NCBI GenBank assembly: GCA_016702415.1
Contig: JADJEA010000029.1
Location: 1-64,000, forward strand
Reading direction: 5' to 3'
Source: Nostocoides sp.
Lineage (GTDB): Bacteria; Actinomycetota; Actinomycetes; Actinomycetales; Dermatophilaceae
Length of the DNA stretch: 64,000 bases
The notes below the pieces were generated by a model. That model saw only the letters and a program-made list of their open reading frames with translations, was not told where the DNA came from and made no database searches. The position numbers were made by a program, and so were the translations under genes. This document shows, in pieces, positions 28,142 through 37,811 of the stretch (positions are counted from its first letter, which is position 1; every line of letters begins with the position of its first letter).

Positions 28142-28834
28142 ATGACCCGAGCCACCCTGGACAAGGACCCGGTCGACGTCGCGGCGATGTTCGACGGCGT
28201 GGCGGAGAAGTACGACCTGACCAATGACGTCCTCACCGGCGGGATCGACCGCCTGTGGCGGCGGGCCACGGTGGCGGCGATCGGGGCCCGGCCGGGCGAT
28301 GTGGTCCTCGACATTGCGGCCGGGACCGGGACCAGCGCCGAGCCGTTGGCCGATGCCGGTGTCCACGTCGTTCCGGCCGACTTCTCGCTGGGGATGTTGC
28401 GCGTCGGGGTGCGGCGGCGGCCGGACCTGGCGTTCACGGCAGCGGACGCGATGCGGCTGCCTTTCGCCGACGGATCCTTCGATGCGGTGACGATGTCGTT
28501 CGGGCTGCGCAATGTGGCCGACACCACGGAGGCGCTGCGGGAGTTCGCGCGGGTCACCCGTCCGGGCGGACGGCTCGTCGTGTGCGAGTTCAGTGCCCCG
28601 ACAAATGGGTTGTTTCGGCGGGTCTACACCGAATACCTCATGCGCGCGCTGCCCTCGGTGGCTCGCCGGGTCAGCTCGAACCCGGAGTCGTATGTCTATC
28701 TCGCCGAGTCGATCCGGGCCTGGCCGGCGCAGCGCGAACTGGGTGGCCTTATCGCCGCTGCGGGGTGGTCGTCGGTGGAGTGGCGCAATCTGACCGGCGG
28801 AATCGTCGCCCTGCACCGGGCCGTCCGGGAGTGA
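28142..28834 (+). CDS. menG: Demethylmenaquinone methyltransferase
   Basis: SAM-dependent methylation of demethylmenaquinone to menaquinone, the last core step. 230 residues from the ATG at 28142. UbiE/MenG marks: M-F-D-G-V-A-E-K-Y-D-L-T-N-D near the start, SAM motif V-L-D-I-A-A-G-T-G-T-S, D-A-M-R-L-P-F-A-D and F-G-L-R-N-V-A-D-T. The C-terminal G-G-I-V-A-L-H-R-A is typical. Another in-frame ATG lies 18 bases upstream; I prefer 28142 because AGGCAGGA precedes it. It converges on menD. Confidence 0.94.
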   Translation: MTRATLDKDPVDVAAMFDGVAEKYDLTNDVLTGGIDRLWRRATVAAIGARPGDVVLDIAAGTGTSAEPLADAGVHVVPADFSLGMLRVGVRRRPDLAFTAADAMRLPFADGSFDAVTMSFGLRNVADTTEALREFARVTRPGGRLVVCEFSAPTNGLFRRVYTEYLMRALPSVARRVSSNPESYVYLAESIRAWPAQRELGGLIAAAGWSSVEWRNLTGGIVALHRAVRE

Positions 28835-28873
28835 CGAGGCGCGGGGTGGGCGGACCCGGCCACCCCCCTCACT

Positions 28874-28888
28874 GACCGCGGCGCGGTC
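28874..28888. terminator. Small hairpin between convergent menG and menD
   Basis: GACCGC, loop GGC, GCGGTC: a perfect six-base stem in the 72-base gap between the two convergent stops. No U-run follows in either direction, so it is only a weak candidate for a two-way terminator. Confidence 0.25.
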
Positions 28889-28906
28889 GCATTCACCAAG
28901 TCGCGT

Positions 28907-30655
28907 TCACCACGTGAGCCGGGCGGCGGTCGCGCGCAGGGCAGCGTGGTCGGCCCGGTGGCGGGCCCGGTCCGTCGCGATCTCGACGACGCGCAGGCCG
29001 TCCGGCGGGGTGGCGACCGCCGCGGCCAGGTCGCCCACCGTGGCGACCCGCGTGTGGGCGACACCATGCGCGCGGCACAGCGCCGTGAGGTCGGTCGCCG
29101 TCGGAGTCGCGAAGATCCGCTCGAACGCCCCCGCACGCGCCGGCTCCCCCGGCTCGAGCAGGGTGAAGATCCCCCCGCCGTCGTCGTTGACGACGACGAT
29201 CGTCAGATCGGGACGCGGCTCGCCAGGCCCGATGACCAGAGCGTTGGCGTCGTGGAGGAAGGTCAGATCCCCCATCAGGGCGTATGCCGACCCCTCCGCC
29301 AGCGCGATGCCCGCCGCCGTCGCGACGCACCCGTCGATGCCGGCGAGCCCGCGGCTGGCCACGACCGTGCGGCCGTCGGGAATCCGCGCGACCCCGAGGT
29401 CGACGTCGCGGACGACATTAGAGGAGCCGAGGAAGAGCGTCGCCCCCTCGGGCAGTCCGGCGACGACCGTGTGAGCCACCGCCAGGCCACTGCCGGGGCG
29501 CGGGGGCTCCGCGGCGACGAGGTCGGCCAGGCGAGCGCCGCCGGACGCCCAGGCCGCGGACCATGCGGGGTCAGCGGCGGGCCAGCTGGTCGCGTCGGCG
29601 AGCGCGGCGAGGGGATGCGCCCGACTGACGACGCCGGCTGGATCGGGCACGAGCACGCGATCGGTGACGGCCTCGACGACGAGCCCCGGACGGCGCAGGA
29701 GGGCCGTCACCGCCCGGGACAGGGTGGGTCGGCCGACGACGAGGACGCGCTCCGGGGGGTGGTCATCGAGCCACCCGGGGACGGTGAGGAGCAGCGGTCC
29801 GTGCGGGATCGTTCCCTGCGCGGTATGCCGACCGAACGGCTCCGCGATGACCGGGTACCCGTGCTCGCGCGCGAAGCGCGCGACGACCGGCCGGGTGCCG
29901 GGATCGACCAGGTCGCCGAGGACGACGAGGGTCCGGCTGGGCCCGGCGCCCGCGGCCGGGCCGGGCGACGGTGTGGCGGGGTCAGCGTCCGGCGCGACTG
30001 GTGGGGCCACGTCAGTGTCGGGCGGGACTGGCTCGGCCCGGTCACCAGGCCCCTGCGACGGCGGCACCTCGGGCAAGTCGAGCGGCCACCCATCCGGGAC
30101 CAGGGGCTCCCGCAGGCAGAGGTTGAGGTGGACCGGCCCCGCCTCGCCGCCGGCGGGGCGGTCGGTGGGGGGTGCGGCCGCGGCATACGCCCGGCGGACG
30201 AGGCCGCGGATCGCCACCACATCGGAGGTGTCGGTGGGGGCGTCGATGTCCGCCTCCCAGCGCACCGCGCCCCCGAATATCCCTGGTTGGACCGTCGTCT
30301 GGTTGGCGCCGGAATACCGCAGCTCCCGCGGCCGGTCCGCCGAGACGACCACAAGCGGGACGCACGCGTGATGCGCCTCGAGCACGGCGGGATGGAGATT
30401 GGCGACCGCGGTGCCGGAGGTCGTCACGACGAGCGCCGGGCGTCGCGTGGTCTTGGCCAGCCCAAGCGCCAGAAACCCGGCGGACCGTTCGTCGATCCGC
30501 ACGTGGACCCGCACCCGGCGGGCCTCGGCGGCGGCGAGCGCGGCATACGCCAACGGGGCGGACCGCGATCCAGGGCAGAGCACCACCTCGCCGACCCCAC
30601 AGGCGATCGCCTCGTCGATCAGGGCACGGGCGAGGTCGACGGCGGGCGAGGGCAC
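28907..30655 (-). CDS. menD: SEPHCHC synthase (MenD)
   Basis: Thiamine-diphosphate enzyme that adds succinic semialdehyde (from 2-oxoglutarate) to isochorismate. 582 residues. Seen: C-P-G-S-R-S-A-P-L-A near the N-terminus, I-D-E-R-S-A-G-F-L-A-L-G, T-S-G-T-A-V-A-N-L-H-P, and the C-terminal TPP/Mg site M-G-D-L-T-F-L-H-D-A-N with N-D-D-G-G-G-I-F. A Pro/Ala/Asp-rich insertion of about 40 residues (around residue 200-240, D-T-D-V-A-P-P-V-A-P) links the first two domains. The start is at 30655, behind no obvious strong ribosome site. Its 2-oxoglutarate need overlaps with the KorAB substrate. Confidence 0.94.
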   Translation of the reverse strand: MPSPAVDLARALIDEAIACGVGEVVLCPGSRSAPLAYAALAAAEARRVRVHVRIDERSAGFLALGLAKTTRRPALVVTTSGTAVANLHPAVLEAHHACVPLVVVSADRPRELRYSGANQTTVQPGIFGGAVRWEADIDAPTDTSDVVAIRGLVRRAYAAAAPPTDRPAGGEAGPVHLNLCLREPLVPDGWPLDLPEVPPSQGPGDRAEPVPPDTDVAPPVAPDADPATPSPGPAAGAGPSRTLVVLGDLVDPGTRPVVARFAREHGYPVIAEPFGRHTAQGTIPHGPLLLTVPGWLDDHPPERVLVVGRPTLSRAVTALLRRPGLVVEAVTDRVLVPDPAGVVSRAHPLAALADATSWPAADPAWSAAWASGGARLADLVAAEPPRPGSGLAVAHTVVAGLPEGATLFLGSSNVVRDVDLGVARIPDGRTVVASRGLAGIDGCVATAAGIALAEGSAYALMGDLTFLHDANALVIGPGEPRPDLTIVVVNDDGGGIFTLLEPGEPARAGAFERIFATPTATDLTALCRAHGVAHTRVATVGDLAAAVATPPDGLRVVEIATDRARHRADHAALRATAARLTW

Positions 30656-30754
30656 CCGCCGATCATGCCAAAGGCAGCAGCCGTCGCGACCTCGGCCCGA
30701 ACGTCACGGACCGACGCGAGCCGCCGGCACAAGGGCGGTCGGCACTAGCCGGAG

Positions 30755-31504
30755 TCAGGGCAGGCGGCCGGTGCGCGGGTCCCGATCGGTCAGGCAGTAT
30801 GCCGCAGTGCCCACCCCCCGCATGACGCTCCACCGCGCGCCCTCACCCACGTGAATCGCGCCGAGCCCGACGTGACGCGCGCGCGTCGCCGCCCGGTCGG
30901 CACAGGCGAGGTCCACATGGCCGGTGACCGTCGTCCGGTCACCGGGCTCGTCGAGGCGGTGGAGGAGCAGGCGCAGCCGTAGCGGCGGCGAAAGGGTCAG
31001 GACGACGAACTCCGCCCGGCTCCCGCGCTCGGGCTCGACACCCAGGAGGTGGGACCAGAAGGCGACCTCGGCGGCATACAGATCCGGGGGGATGTCGAGG
31101 GCCACCTGGTCGACGGCGTCCCCGTCCGATCCCGGTCCCGGACGCCAACCGGTGCGCTCCCGACCATTCCACGCCGTCACGCAGAAGGTGAACCCGCCCG
31201 GGGACGTCATGACGACGACCGTCCCCTCGGGATAGCGGTGGACTTCCCGGGCGCCGAGGCGCACCGCCTGACCGACCGCCGTGTCGACGTCGGGCACGTC
31301 GAGGTCGAGGTGGACCCCGCCCCCAGTCCGGACCTCCTGGACCTTCAGCCACGGATCCCCCTGTGCCGGAAGGAGAGTCGCGAACTCCCCGCGCTCCCCC
31401 CGCCTCGACGACAGCGTCGACCCCGTCGCCCGACACCAGAACTCCCACGCCGCCCCGGCCGGCTGCGGGCAGTCGAGGAAGACCCAGATCCAGCGTACGT
31501 CCAC
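30755..31504 (-). CDS. VOC (glyoxalase-like) family protein, two repeats
   Basis: About 249 residues in two vicinal-oxygen-chelate modules. The first begins V-D-V-R-W-I-W-V-F-L-D-C-P and contains H-L-D-L-D-V-P-D-V-D-T; the second has V-D-Q-V-A-L-D-I-P-P-D-L-Y and F-W-S-H-L-L-G-V-E. These proteins are often annotated as glyoxalase/bleomycin-resistance-like, but the chemistry varies widely and cannot be read from the fold. Start uncertain: GTG at 31502-31504 or two codons upstream; the longer reading lacks family similarity. It lies between menD and the arsC-like gene and is not evidently part of the men pathway. Confidence 0.7.
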   Translation of the reverse strand: MDVRWIWVFLDCPQPAGAAWEFWCRATGSTLSSRRGERGEFATLLPAQGDPWLKVQEVRTGGGVHLDLDVPDVDTAVGQAVRLGAREVHRYPEGTVVVMTSPGGFTFCVTAWNGRERTGWRPGPGSDGDAVDQVALDIPPDLYAAEVAFWSHLLGVEPERGSRAEFVVLTLSPPLRLRLLLHRLDEPGDRTTVTGHVDLACADRAATRARHVGLGAIHVGEGARWSVMRGVGTAAYCLTDRDPRTGRLP

Positions 31505-31607
31505 ACCCACATGCTGGCACGCGGGCGGAGTATGCCCGGCGTTCGCGCCGACGCAGGCCACCGAGCGCCACCTCGGAGCCGACCGGCGACCGGTCTATGG
31601 TGACCGG

Positions 31608-31961
31608 GTGACGACGACGATCCTGCACAACCAGCGCTGTTCGACCTCCCGGGCGGCCGTGGACGCGGCGGCGCAGGCCGGTGCCGAGGTGAGCATCCGG
31701 AACTATCTGCACGAGCCGCTCGACGAGGCCGAGCTGCGCGATCTGATCGCCAGGCTCGAGGACCCCGCCACCGATCTCGTCCGCCGCGACCCCGCCTTCG
31801 AGCGGCTCGGCCTCACCGACGCCGACGTCGCCACCGTCGACCAGGTCGTCGCGGTCCTGGTCGCCCACCCGGAGCTCACGCAGCGTCCCGTCCTCGTCCG
31901 GGGTGACCGCGCAATCATCGGCCGCCCCAAGGACCGGGTTCCCGGCTTCCTCGCCGGCTGA
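31608..31961 (+). CDS. ArsC/Spx-family thioredoxin-fold protein
   Basis: 117 residues from a GTG at 31608. The N-terminal H-N-Q-R-C-S-T-S-R-A-A matches the ArsC catalytic loop H-N-P-x-C-x-x-S-R, and the C-terminal P-V-L-V-R-G-D-R-A-I-I-G-R-P matches the family's R-P-x-V arginine region. A glutathione/glutaredoxin-linked arsenate reductase or an Spx-like regulator both fit; with no ars genes nearby, arsenate reduction is unproven. It lies divergent to the VOC gene and 41 bases before menE on the same strand, so they may be co-transcribed. Confidence 0.8.
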   Translation: MTTTILHNQRCSTSRAAVDAAAQAGAEVSIRNYLHEPLDEAELRDLIARLEDPATDLVRRDPAFERLGLTDADVATVDQVVAVLVAHPELTQRPVLVRGDRAIIGRPKDRVPGFLAG

Positions 31962-32002
31962 CCCGAAACACCGAATGTGACCCCGATACCGAACTGACCC
32001 CG

Positions 32003-33299
32003 ATGCCGAGCCCGCCGACGCCGGTGCCGGCCGGTGACATCCCGGCCCTGCGACACGCCCTAAGCCTCGCCCTGGACGGCGGCCCCGCCGTCCTGCCGTA
32101 TGCCGATCGCCCCCTCCCCCTGCCCCCTCACCACCCCGGCGACCTCCCCCCCGGTCTGGCCCTCGCCGTCCCCACGTCCGGCTCGACCGGCATCCCCAAG
32201 CTCACGCTCCTGACGGCCGCGGCCCTGCGCGCCAGCGCCCACGCCACCCACGACGTCCTCGGCGGCCCCGGGCAGTGGCTCCTCGCGCTCCCGGCGACCC
32301 ATATCGCCGGCCTCCAGGTCCTCGTGCGCTCCCTGCTCGCCGACCTGGACCCGCTCGTCCTGGAACGCGACCGGCCCTTCGAGGCCCGCGATTTCACCGC
32401 TCTCACCACGCGACTGCGCCACCGGCCGCGCTACACCGCCCTCGTCCCCACGCAGGTCGGGCGCCTGCTGGCCGATCCGGCCGGTGCAGCGGCGCTGGCG
32501 AGCTTCGACGCGGTCCTTGTCGGCGGAGCCGCCCTCCCCCCGGTCCTGCGTGAGCGGGCGGACGCGGCCGGAGCGCGGCTGATCGCGACCTACGGGATGA
32601 GCGAGACCGCGGGCGGCTGCGTCTATGACGGACGGCCCTTGCCTGGCGCCGAGATCGCGCTCGACCCCGACGGCCGGGTCCGCCTGACCGGACCCATGCT
32701 CGCCACGGGCTATCTCGCCCGGCCGGAGGAGACCGCGGCGTCCTTCATCGAGGCGGCCGGGCGGCGCTGGTTCGCCACCGACGATGTCGGGGAGTTCGGT
32801 GGTGACGGGCGGCTGCGCATCCTTGGCCGACGGGACGACGTCATCATCACCGGCGGTTTCAAGGTTCATCCGCGGATCGTCGAGGAGGCCGCGCTGGCCC
32901 ACCTGCCCGGAGTCACCGGAGCCGTGGCGGTCGGCATGCCCGACCCGGAGTGGGGACAGATCGTCGCCCTGGCCCTGATCACCCCCGGCCCCGGGAACGC
33001 TCCCGGGCGGCCAACCACCCGGCCGCCGGGGAGGACCGGGCGGGGGGGGGGGGCGGGCGGGGGGGGGGGGGCGGGCGGGGGGGGGGGGGGGGACCACGGG
33101 CCGGGGACCGGCGCAGGACCCGACCACCGCGCAGGACCCGACCACCGCGCAGGTGCGGGCGCGCCTGGGAGGGGAGCTCCCGGCATACGCCCTGCCCAAA
33201 CGGGTGCTCGTCCGCCGCGCGCTGCCCGAGCGGGGACCCGGCAAGCCCGACCGGGCCGCGGTCGCGGAACTCTTCCGCACCGATGCGGTGGGACAATAG
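32003..33299 (+). CDS. menE: o-Succinylbenzoate-CoA ligase (MenE), frame broken in a G-tract
   Basis: Acyl-CoA/AMP ligase activating o-succinylbenzoate. The AMP-binding loop T-S-G-S-T-G-I-P-K is near residue 58; Y-G-M-S-E-T-A-G-G-C and the hinge F-A-T-D-D-V-G-E-F-G..G-R-R-D-D-V-I-I-T-G-G-F-K follow. This frame is good to about A-L-I-T-P-G-P-G, then enters the G-rich stretch at 33042-33092. Past it, the true C-terminus is in another frame: A-Q-V-R-A-R-L-G-G-E-L-P-A-Y-A-L-P-K-R, with the catalytic lysine region G-P-G-K-P-D-R, ending at TAG 33297-33299. The span is one base over (or two short of) whole codons. The insert between the last two subdomains is absent from typical MenE. Confidence 0.85.
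33042..33092 (+). repeat. Poly-G tract inside menE: three near-repeats
   Basis: The tract reads G12-C-G3-C, G13-C-G3-C, G16: two copies of a roughly 17-base unit and a partial third, differing only in run length. It falls in the linker before the C-terminal subdomain of MenE and coincides with a frame change. Such runs are prone to polymerase slippage and to sequencing or assembly error; they can also form G-quadruplexes on the coding strand. Confidence 0.9.
33111..33152 (+). repeat. 18-base tandem repeat in menE
   Basis: Two perfect copies of GCGCAGGACCCGACCACC (33111-33128, 33129-33146) followed by a six-base partial third copy. In the downstream menE frame they encode A-Q-D-P-T-T twice and then A-Q. 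Because the unit is a multiple of three, copy number change would keep the frame. Confidence 0.9.
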
Positions 33300-33303
33300 G
33301 CGC

Positions 33304-33573
33304 ATGCTCCGCTTCCTGCCCTGGCTTGCCGCCCTGGTGGTCGCGGTCTATTCGGTTGTCGACTGCATCCAGACGCCGGAGGACCGCGTGCGTGGGCTGC
33401 CCAAGGTCGTGTGGGTGTTCGTCATCCTGCTTTTCCCGTATGCCGGGTCCGCCGCCTGGTGGTTCGCCGGCCGGCCGAAGGCGATGACCCTCCCCGGCCG
33501 CCCCCCGTCGTCCCGAGGTCGTTCGCGCCCAATCGGCCCTGACGACGACCCCGATTTCCTGCGCAAGCTCTGA
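33304..33573 (+). CDS. PLDc_N-type small membrane protein
   Basis: 89 residues with two hydrophobic segments (residues 5-20 and 36-56). The spacing and W-V-F-V-I-L-L-F-P-Y-A-G-S-A-A-W-W-F-A-G-R fit the phospholipase D N-terminal (PLDc_N) family, whose free-standing members are of unknown function in actinobacteria. The C-terminal 30 residues are soluble and Pro/Arg/Asp-rich. The ATG at 33304 is four bases after the menE stop and the gene is followed ten bases later by menA, so it belongs to the menE-menA unit. No catalytic HKD motif is present. Confidence 0.8.
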   Translation: MLRFLPWLAALVVAVYSVVDCIQTPEDRVRGLPKVVWVFVILLFPYAGSAAWWFAGRPKAMTLPGRPPSSRGRSRPIGPDDDPDFLRKL

Positions 33574-33583
33574 TCCCCGCACG

Positions 33584-34456
33584 ATGGCCACTCTCGCCCA
33601 ATGGGTCGCCGGGGCGCGCCCGCGCACCCTTCCCGCGGCCGTCGCCCCGGTCCTCGTCGGCACCGGAGCCGCCGCAGCCGTCGGGAGGGCCAACCTCGGG
33701 TTCGCCCTCCTCGCGCTGATCGTCTCCCTGGCCCTGCAGGTCGGGGTCAACTACGCCAACGACTACTCCGACGGCATCCGGGGGACCGACGCGGCCCGCG
33801 TGGGGCCGGTGCGGCTCGTCGGCCAGGGACTCGCCCGCCCGGACAACGTCAGATTCATGGCTCTCGCCTCCTTCGGGGTGGCGGGCGTCGCCGGTCTCGG
33901 CCTTGTCGCCGCCTCCGGCACCCTGCCCCTCCTGCTGGTGGGGGCGCTCGCGGTGGTCGCGGCATGGCGCTACACCGGGGGCTCCAATCCCTACGGCTAC
34001 CGCGGCCTCGGCGAGATCTATGTCTTCGTGTTCTTCGGTCTGGTGGCCACGCTCGGGACGACGTACACGCAAGCCCACACCCTGACCCTCGCCAGCGTCC
34101 TGGGCGCCTGCGGGGTGGGCGCGCTCGCAAGCGCGATCCTCGTCGCCAACAACCTGCGCGACATCCCCGGGGACACCGTGGCCGGCAAGCGCACCCTCGC
34201 GGTCCGCCTCGGCGACCGGGGGACGCGGGCCCTCTATGTCACCCTCGTCGTCCTCGCCTTCGCCTTCGTCGGGTATGCCGCCCGCACCACCACGTGGGCC
34301 CTCCTCGCCCTGGCTGCCCTCCCCCTCGCGGCCCGCGAGATCCGGCGCGTTCTCGGCGGCGCGAAGGGCCGCGACCTGATCCCGGTCCTCGCCGGGACGG
34401 GCCTGCTCCAGTTGGCGTATGCCGCCCTCCTGACCACCGGACTCACCCTCACCTGA
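33584..34456 (+). CDS. menA: 1,4-dihydroxy-2-naphthoate polyprenyltransferase
   Basis: UbiA-superfamily membrane enzyme joining the naphthoate ring to the polyprenyl tail. 290 residues and about eight or nine helices. First Asp-rich motif N-Y-A-N-D-Y-S-D-G-I-R-G-T-D near residue 50; second motif N-N-L-R-D-I-P-G-D-T-V-A-G-K-R-T-L-A-V-R-L-G is split here only for brevity. G-W starts A-R-P-R-T-L-P-A-A-V-A-P are typical. Its tail donor is likely made by the synthase at 7340-8341. A strong hairpin lies downstream. Confidence 0.94.
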   Translation: MATLAQWVAGARPRTLPAAVAPVLVGTGAAAAVGRANLGFALLALIVSLALQVGVNYANDYSDGIRGTDAARVGPVRLVGQGLARPDNVRFMALASFGVAGVAGLGLVAASGTLPLLLVGALAVVAAWRYTGGSNPYGYRGLGEIYVFVFFGLVATLGTTYTQAHTLTLASVLGACGVGALASAILVANNLRDIPGDTVAGKRTLAVRLGDRGTRALYVTLVVLAFAFVGYAARTTTWALLALAALPLAAREIRRVLGGAKGRDLIPVLAGTGLLQLAYAALLTTGLTLT

Positions 34457-34537
34457 CGAGGCCCGCCCCGGCGGGACGCACGAGGGCACGCACGACGGGA
34501 CGCCGCGGCGGGGGCGAGCACACGGCATACAAGACGA

Positions 34538-34571
34538 GCGCCGCCGGCCCGATTTGGCGGGCCGGCGGCGC
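34538..34571. terminator. Two-way hairpin between menA and the purine permease
   Basis: A perfect 14-base stem, GCGCCGCCGGCCCG, with a six-base loop ATTTGG and the exact complement. It sits in the 138-base gap between convergent genes (menA stop 34456, permease stop 34595). No U-run follows, as is common for actinobacterial hairpin terminators. The rest of the gap holds one GGCATAC heptamer at 34524 and no readable gene. Confidence 0.7.
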
Positions 34572-34594
34572 AGTGTGGACGAGGGACCGGGGCG

Positions 34595-36091
<1,497 letters not shown>

Positions 36092-36178
36092 GGCGCAGAC
36101 GATACGGGGGCGGGGGCGGCCGGCATACGCACCGGGCCGGGGACACCACCGAATCCGTGCGCCGCTAGAGTTGCGACG

Positions 36179-36454
36179 GTGAGCACCCTGCGCCGGGACA
36201 ACGGCATCCCGCCGAGCGCGCCCGAGCCGCTCCGGGTGAGTATGCCGACCATCGTCCTCGCCGGGATGGCCGTCTGGGCGGCCGCGCTGGCCGTGTGTCT
36301 GCTGGTCCCCGCCCTGGGCACCGGCGACCGCGCGTGGTGGCCCTGGGCGTGCGTGACCGGCCTGGTCTTAGGGGCCGTCGGCCTCGCGTATGTCCGTGGC
36401 GGGCGCGGCAACGCCGCCGCCGCGCAGCCCGCGGACCCTCAGTCGTATTACTGA
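36179..36454 (+). CDS. DUF2530-type small membrane protein
   Basis: 91 residues from a GTG at 36179. Two membrane helices: I-V-L-A-G-M-A-V-W-A-A-A-L-A-V-C and W-W-P-W-A-C-V-T-G-L-V-L-G-A-V-G, the second followed by L-A-Y-V-R-G. The W-W-x-W-x-C motif between helices matches the actinobacterial DUF2530 family, of unknown function. It is transcribed away from the permease, and the GNAT gene follows 30 bases later. Confidence 0.75.
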   Translation: MSTLRRDNGIPPSAPEPLRVSMPTIVLAGMAVWAAALAVCLLVPALGTGDRAWWPWACVTGLVLGAVGLAYVRGGRGNAAAAQPADPQSYY

Positions 36455-36484
36455 CCCCGCGACCGCAAGACAGGCCCCTGACCC

Positions 36485-36982
36485 GTGGATCTCGTCCTCA
36501 GTCCGTATGCCGAGTCCGACCTCCCGGACTTCGCTCCCGTCTTCCGCGCCATCGTCGCCGCCGGCGAGACCTACGCCTATCCCGAGTCCCTGAGCGACGA
36601 CGACATCCAGCGACTGTGGTGGGAGCGCGAGCCGGGCCGCACGGTGGTGGCGCGGGGCAGGGACGGGCGTTTCCTGGGCAGCGCGAAGATGGGTCCCAAC
36701 CGTCCCGGCCGCGGCGCCCACATCGGGACGGCGAGCTTCATGGTCGCGCCGGACGCTCGTGGGTCAGGGGTGGGGCGCAGGCTGCTCGATGAGGTCATCG
36801 ACTGGCATCGCCGTGCCGGATTCGCCGGCATCCCGTTCAACGCCGTGGTCGAGACGAATGTCGCCGCGGTGCGCCTTTGGCAGTCCGCCGGATTCACCAT
36901 CATCGGGACCGTGCCGGGTGCCTTCGACTCGGCGACGCATGGCCCGGTCGGGCTGCACGTGATGTTCTTGCCGCTCGGCTGA
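36485..36982 (+). CDS. GNAT family N-acetyltransferase
   Basis: 165 residues from a GTG at 36485. The acetyl-CoA pyrophosphate loop reads V-A-P-D-A-R-G-S-G-V-G-R-R-L-L, and the beta-bulge N-A-V-V-E-T-N-V-A-A-V-R-L-W-Q-S-A-G-F matches L-amino-acid acetyltransferases of the PhnO/YncA-like type. Substrate not deducible; the Y-P-E-S-L-S region resembles members acting on small amines or amino-acid analogues. It converges with the DUF3027 gene across 80 bases of GC-rich sequence in which I see no clear terminator. Confidence 0.83.
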   Translation: MDLVLSPYAESDLPDFAPVFRAIVAAGETYAYPESLSDDDIQRLWWEREPGRTVVARGRDGRFLGSAKMGPNRPGRGAHIGTASFMVAPDARGSGVGRRLLDEVIDWHRRAGFAGIPFNAVVETNVAAVRLWQSAGFTIIGTVPGAFDSATHGPVGLHVMFLPLG

Positions 36983-37062
36983 GGGTCCCGCGCTCGCGCA
37001 CGCGCACGCGGGTGGGAGCTGCAGCCTGCGGGTGGGAGGCGACGGAGTGGGCGCCCCGGACC

Positions 37063-37803
37063 TCACAACTCGTCGACGGCGAACTCGTCGACGATCGGGG
37101 CGGGCACCTTGTCCGGCTCGGGGGCGGTCATGTCGACCTCGCTGTGGGCGCCGCAGCCGTGGTCAAGGCTGACGACCGTCCCGTCGGAGGGTGACCACGC
37201 ATTGGCGCAGACACCGAAGACCGAGCGCAGCACCCCCGCCATCGGCACGAAGAACCCGCACGTCGCGCAGGCCGCCGGTGCCTTGACCGCGACGGGAGCG
37301 GCGGGGCCGTGCGCTCCGTCATACCACCGTTGCGCCGCCCGCTCGCGGCCCTCCGGTGAGAGCACCCGCGTGCGGCCGAGACCGAGTTCCCACTGGGCCA
37401 TCGCGTCCACGTCGTCGTCACCGGTCGCCTCGAAACCCTGCTCCAGGAGCGGGTCGTCGGCGACATACGGCGTGATATCTCCGGGGCCGATGTCGCCGGG
37501 GGCCAGCCGCTCGACATAGGGCACCCACACGGGAGCCAGGAGGGCCCCCTCCCCCGGGACCAGCGCCGACTCGCAGATCGTCGCGTGCTTGGCGCGCGGG
37601 GCGCGGGCCAAGGTCACCGACCAGTTCCACCCGGGATAGCCCGCACTGGTGCACCGGAAATAGTGCGTCGCCAGCCGCTCCCCCTCCATGACCGCACCGA
37701 GATGGTCGCCGACGCTGCCTGGTTCGCAGGCCTCGTCAAGCGCGGCGCGCGCGAGGTCGACATCGCGCAGAAGGGTCGGGTCGTCCTTGATCGCGGCGGA
37801 CAT
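37063..37803 (-). CDS. DUF3027 family protein with zinc-ribbon-like C-terminus
   Basis: 246 residues from the ATG at 37801-37803. Family stretches: G-D-H-L-G-A-V-M-E-G-E-R-L-A-T-H-Y-F, G-Y-P-G-W-N-W-S-V-T-L-A-R and L-L-A-P-x-W-V-P-Y. The C-terminal C-A-T-C-G-F-F, then G-V-C-A-N and H-G-C-G-A-H-S, could bind a metal. DUF3027 is actinobacterial and not functionally assigned. Its start lies eight bases downstream of the cold-shock gene stop, on the same strand, so the two are probably co-transcribed, which hints at a nucleic-acid-linked role (inference). Confidence 0.82.
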   Translation of the reverse strand: MSAAIKDDPTLLRDVDLARAALDEACEPGSVGDHLGAVMEGERLATHYFRCTSAGYPGWNWSVTLARAPRAKHATICESALVPGEGALLAPVWVPYVERLAPGDIGPGDITPYVADDPLLEQGFEATGDDDVDAMAQWELGLGRTRVLSPEGRERAAQRWYDGAHGPAAPVAVKAPAACATCGFFVPMAGVLRSVFGVCANAWSPSDGTVVSLDHGCGAHSEVDMTAPEPDKVPAPIVDEFAVDEL

Positions 37804-37811
37804 GGGCCGGG

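Noticed and set aside
30755..31504. Bleomycin or fosfomycin resistance protein
   Set aside because: Only the general VOC fold is visible; no resistance-specific metal or substrate motif supports a drug function.
33042..33152. CRISPR-like or regulatory repeat array
   Set aside because: Repeats are 17 to 18 bases, tandem, without spacers, and lie within a coding linker.
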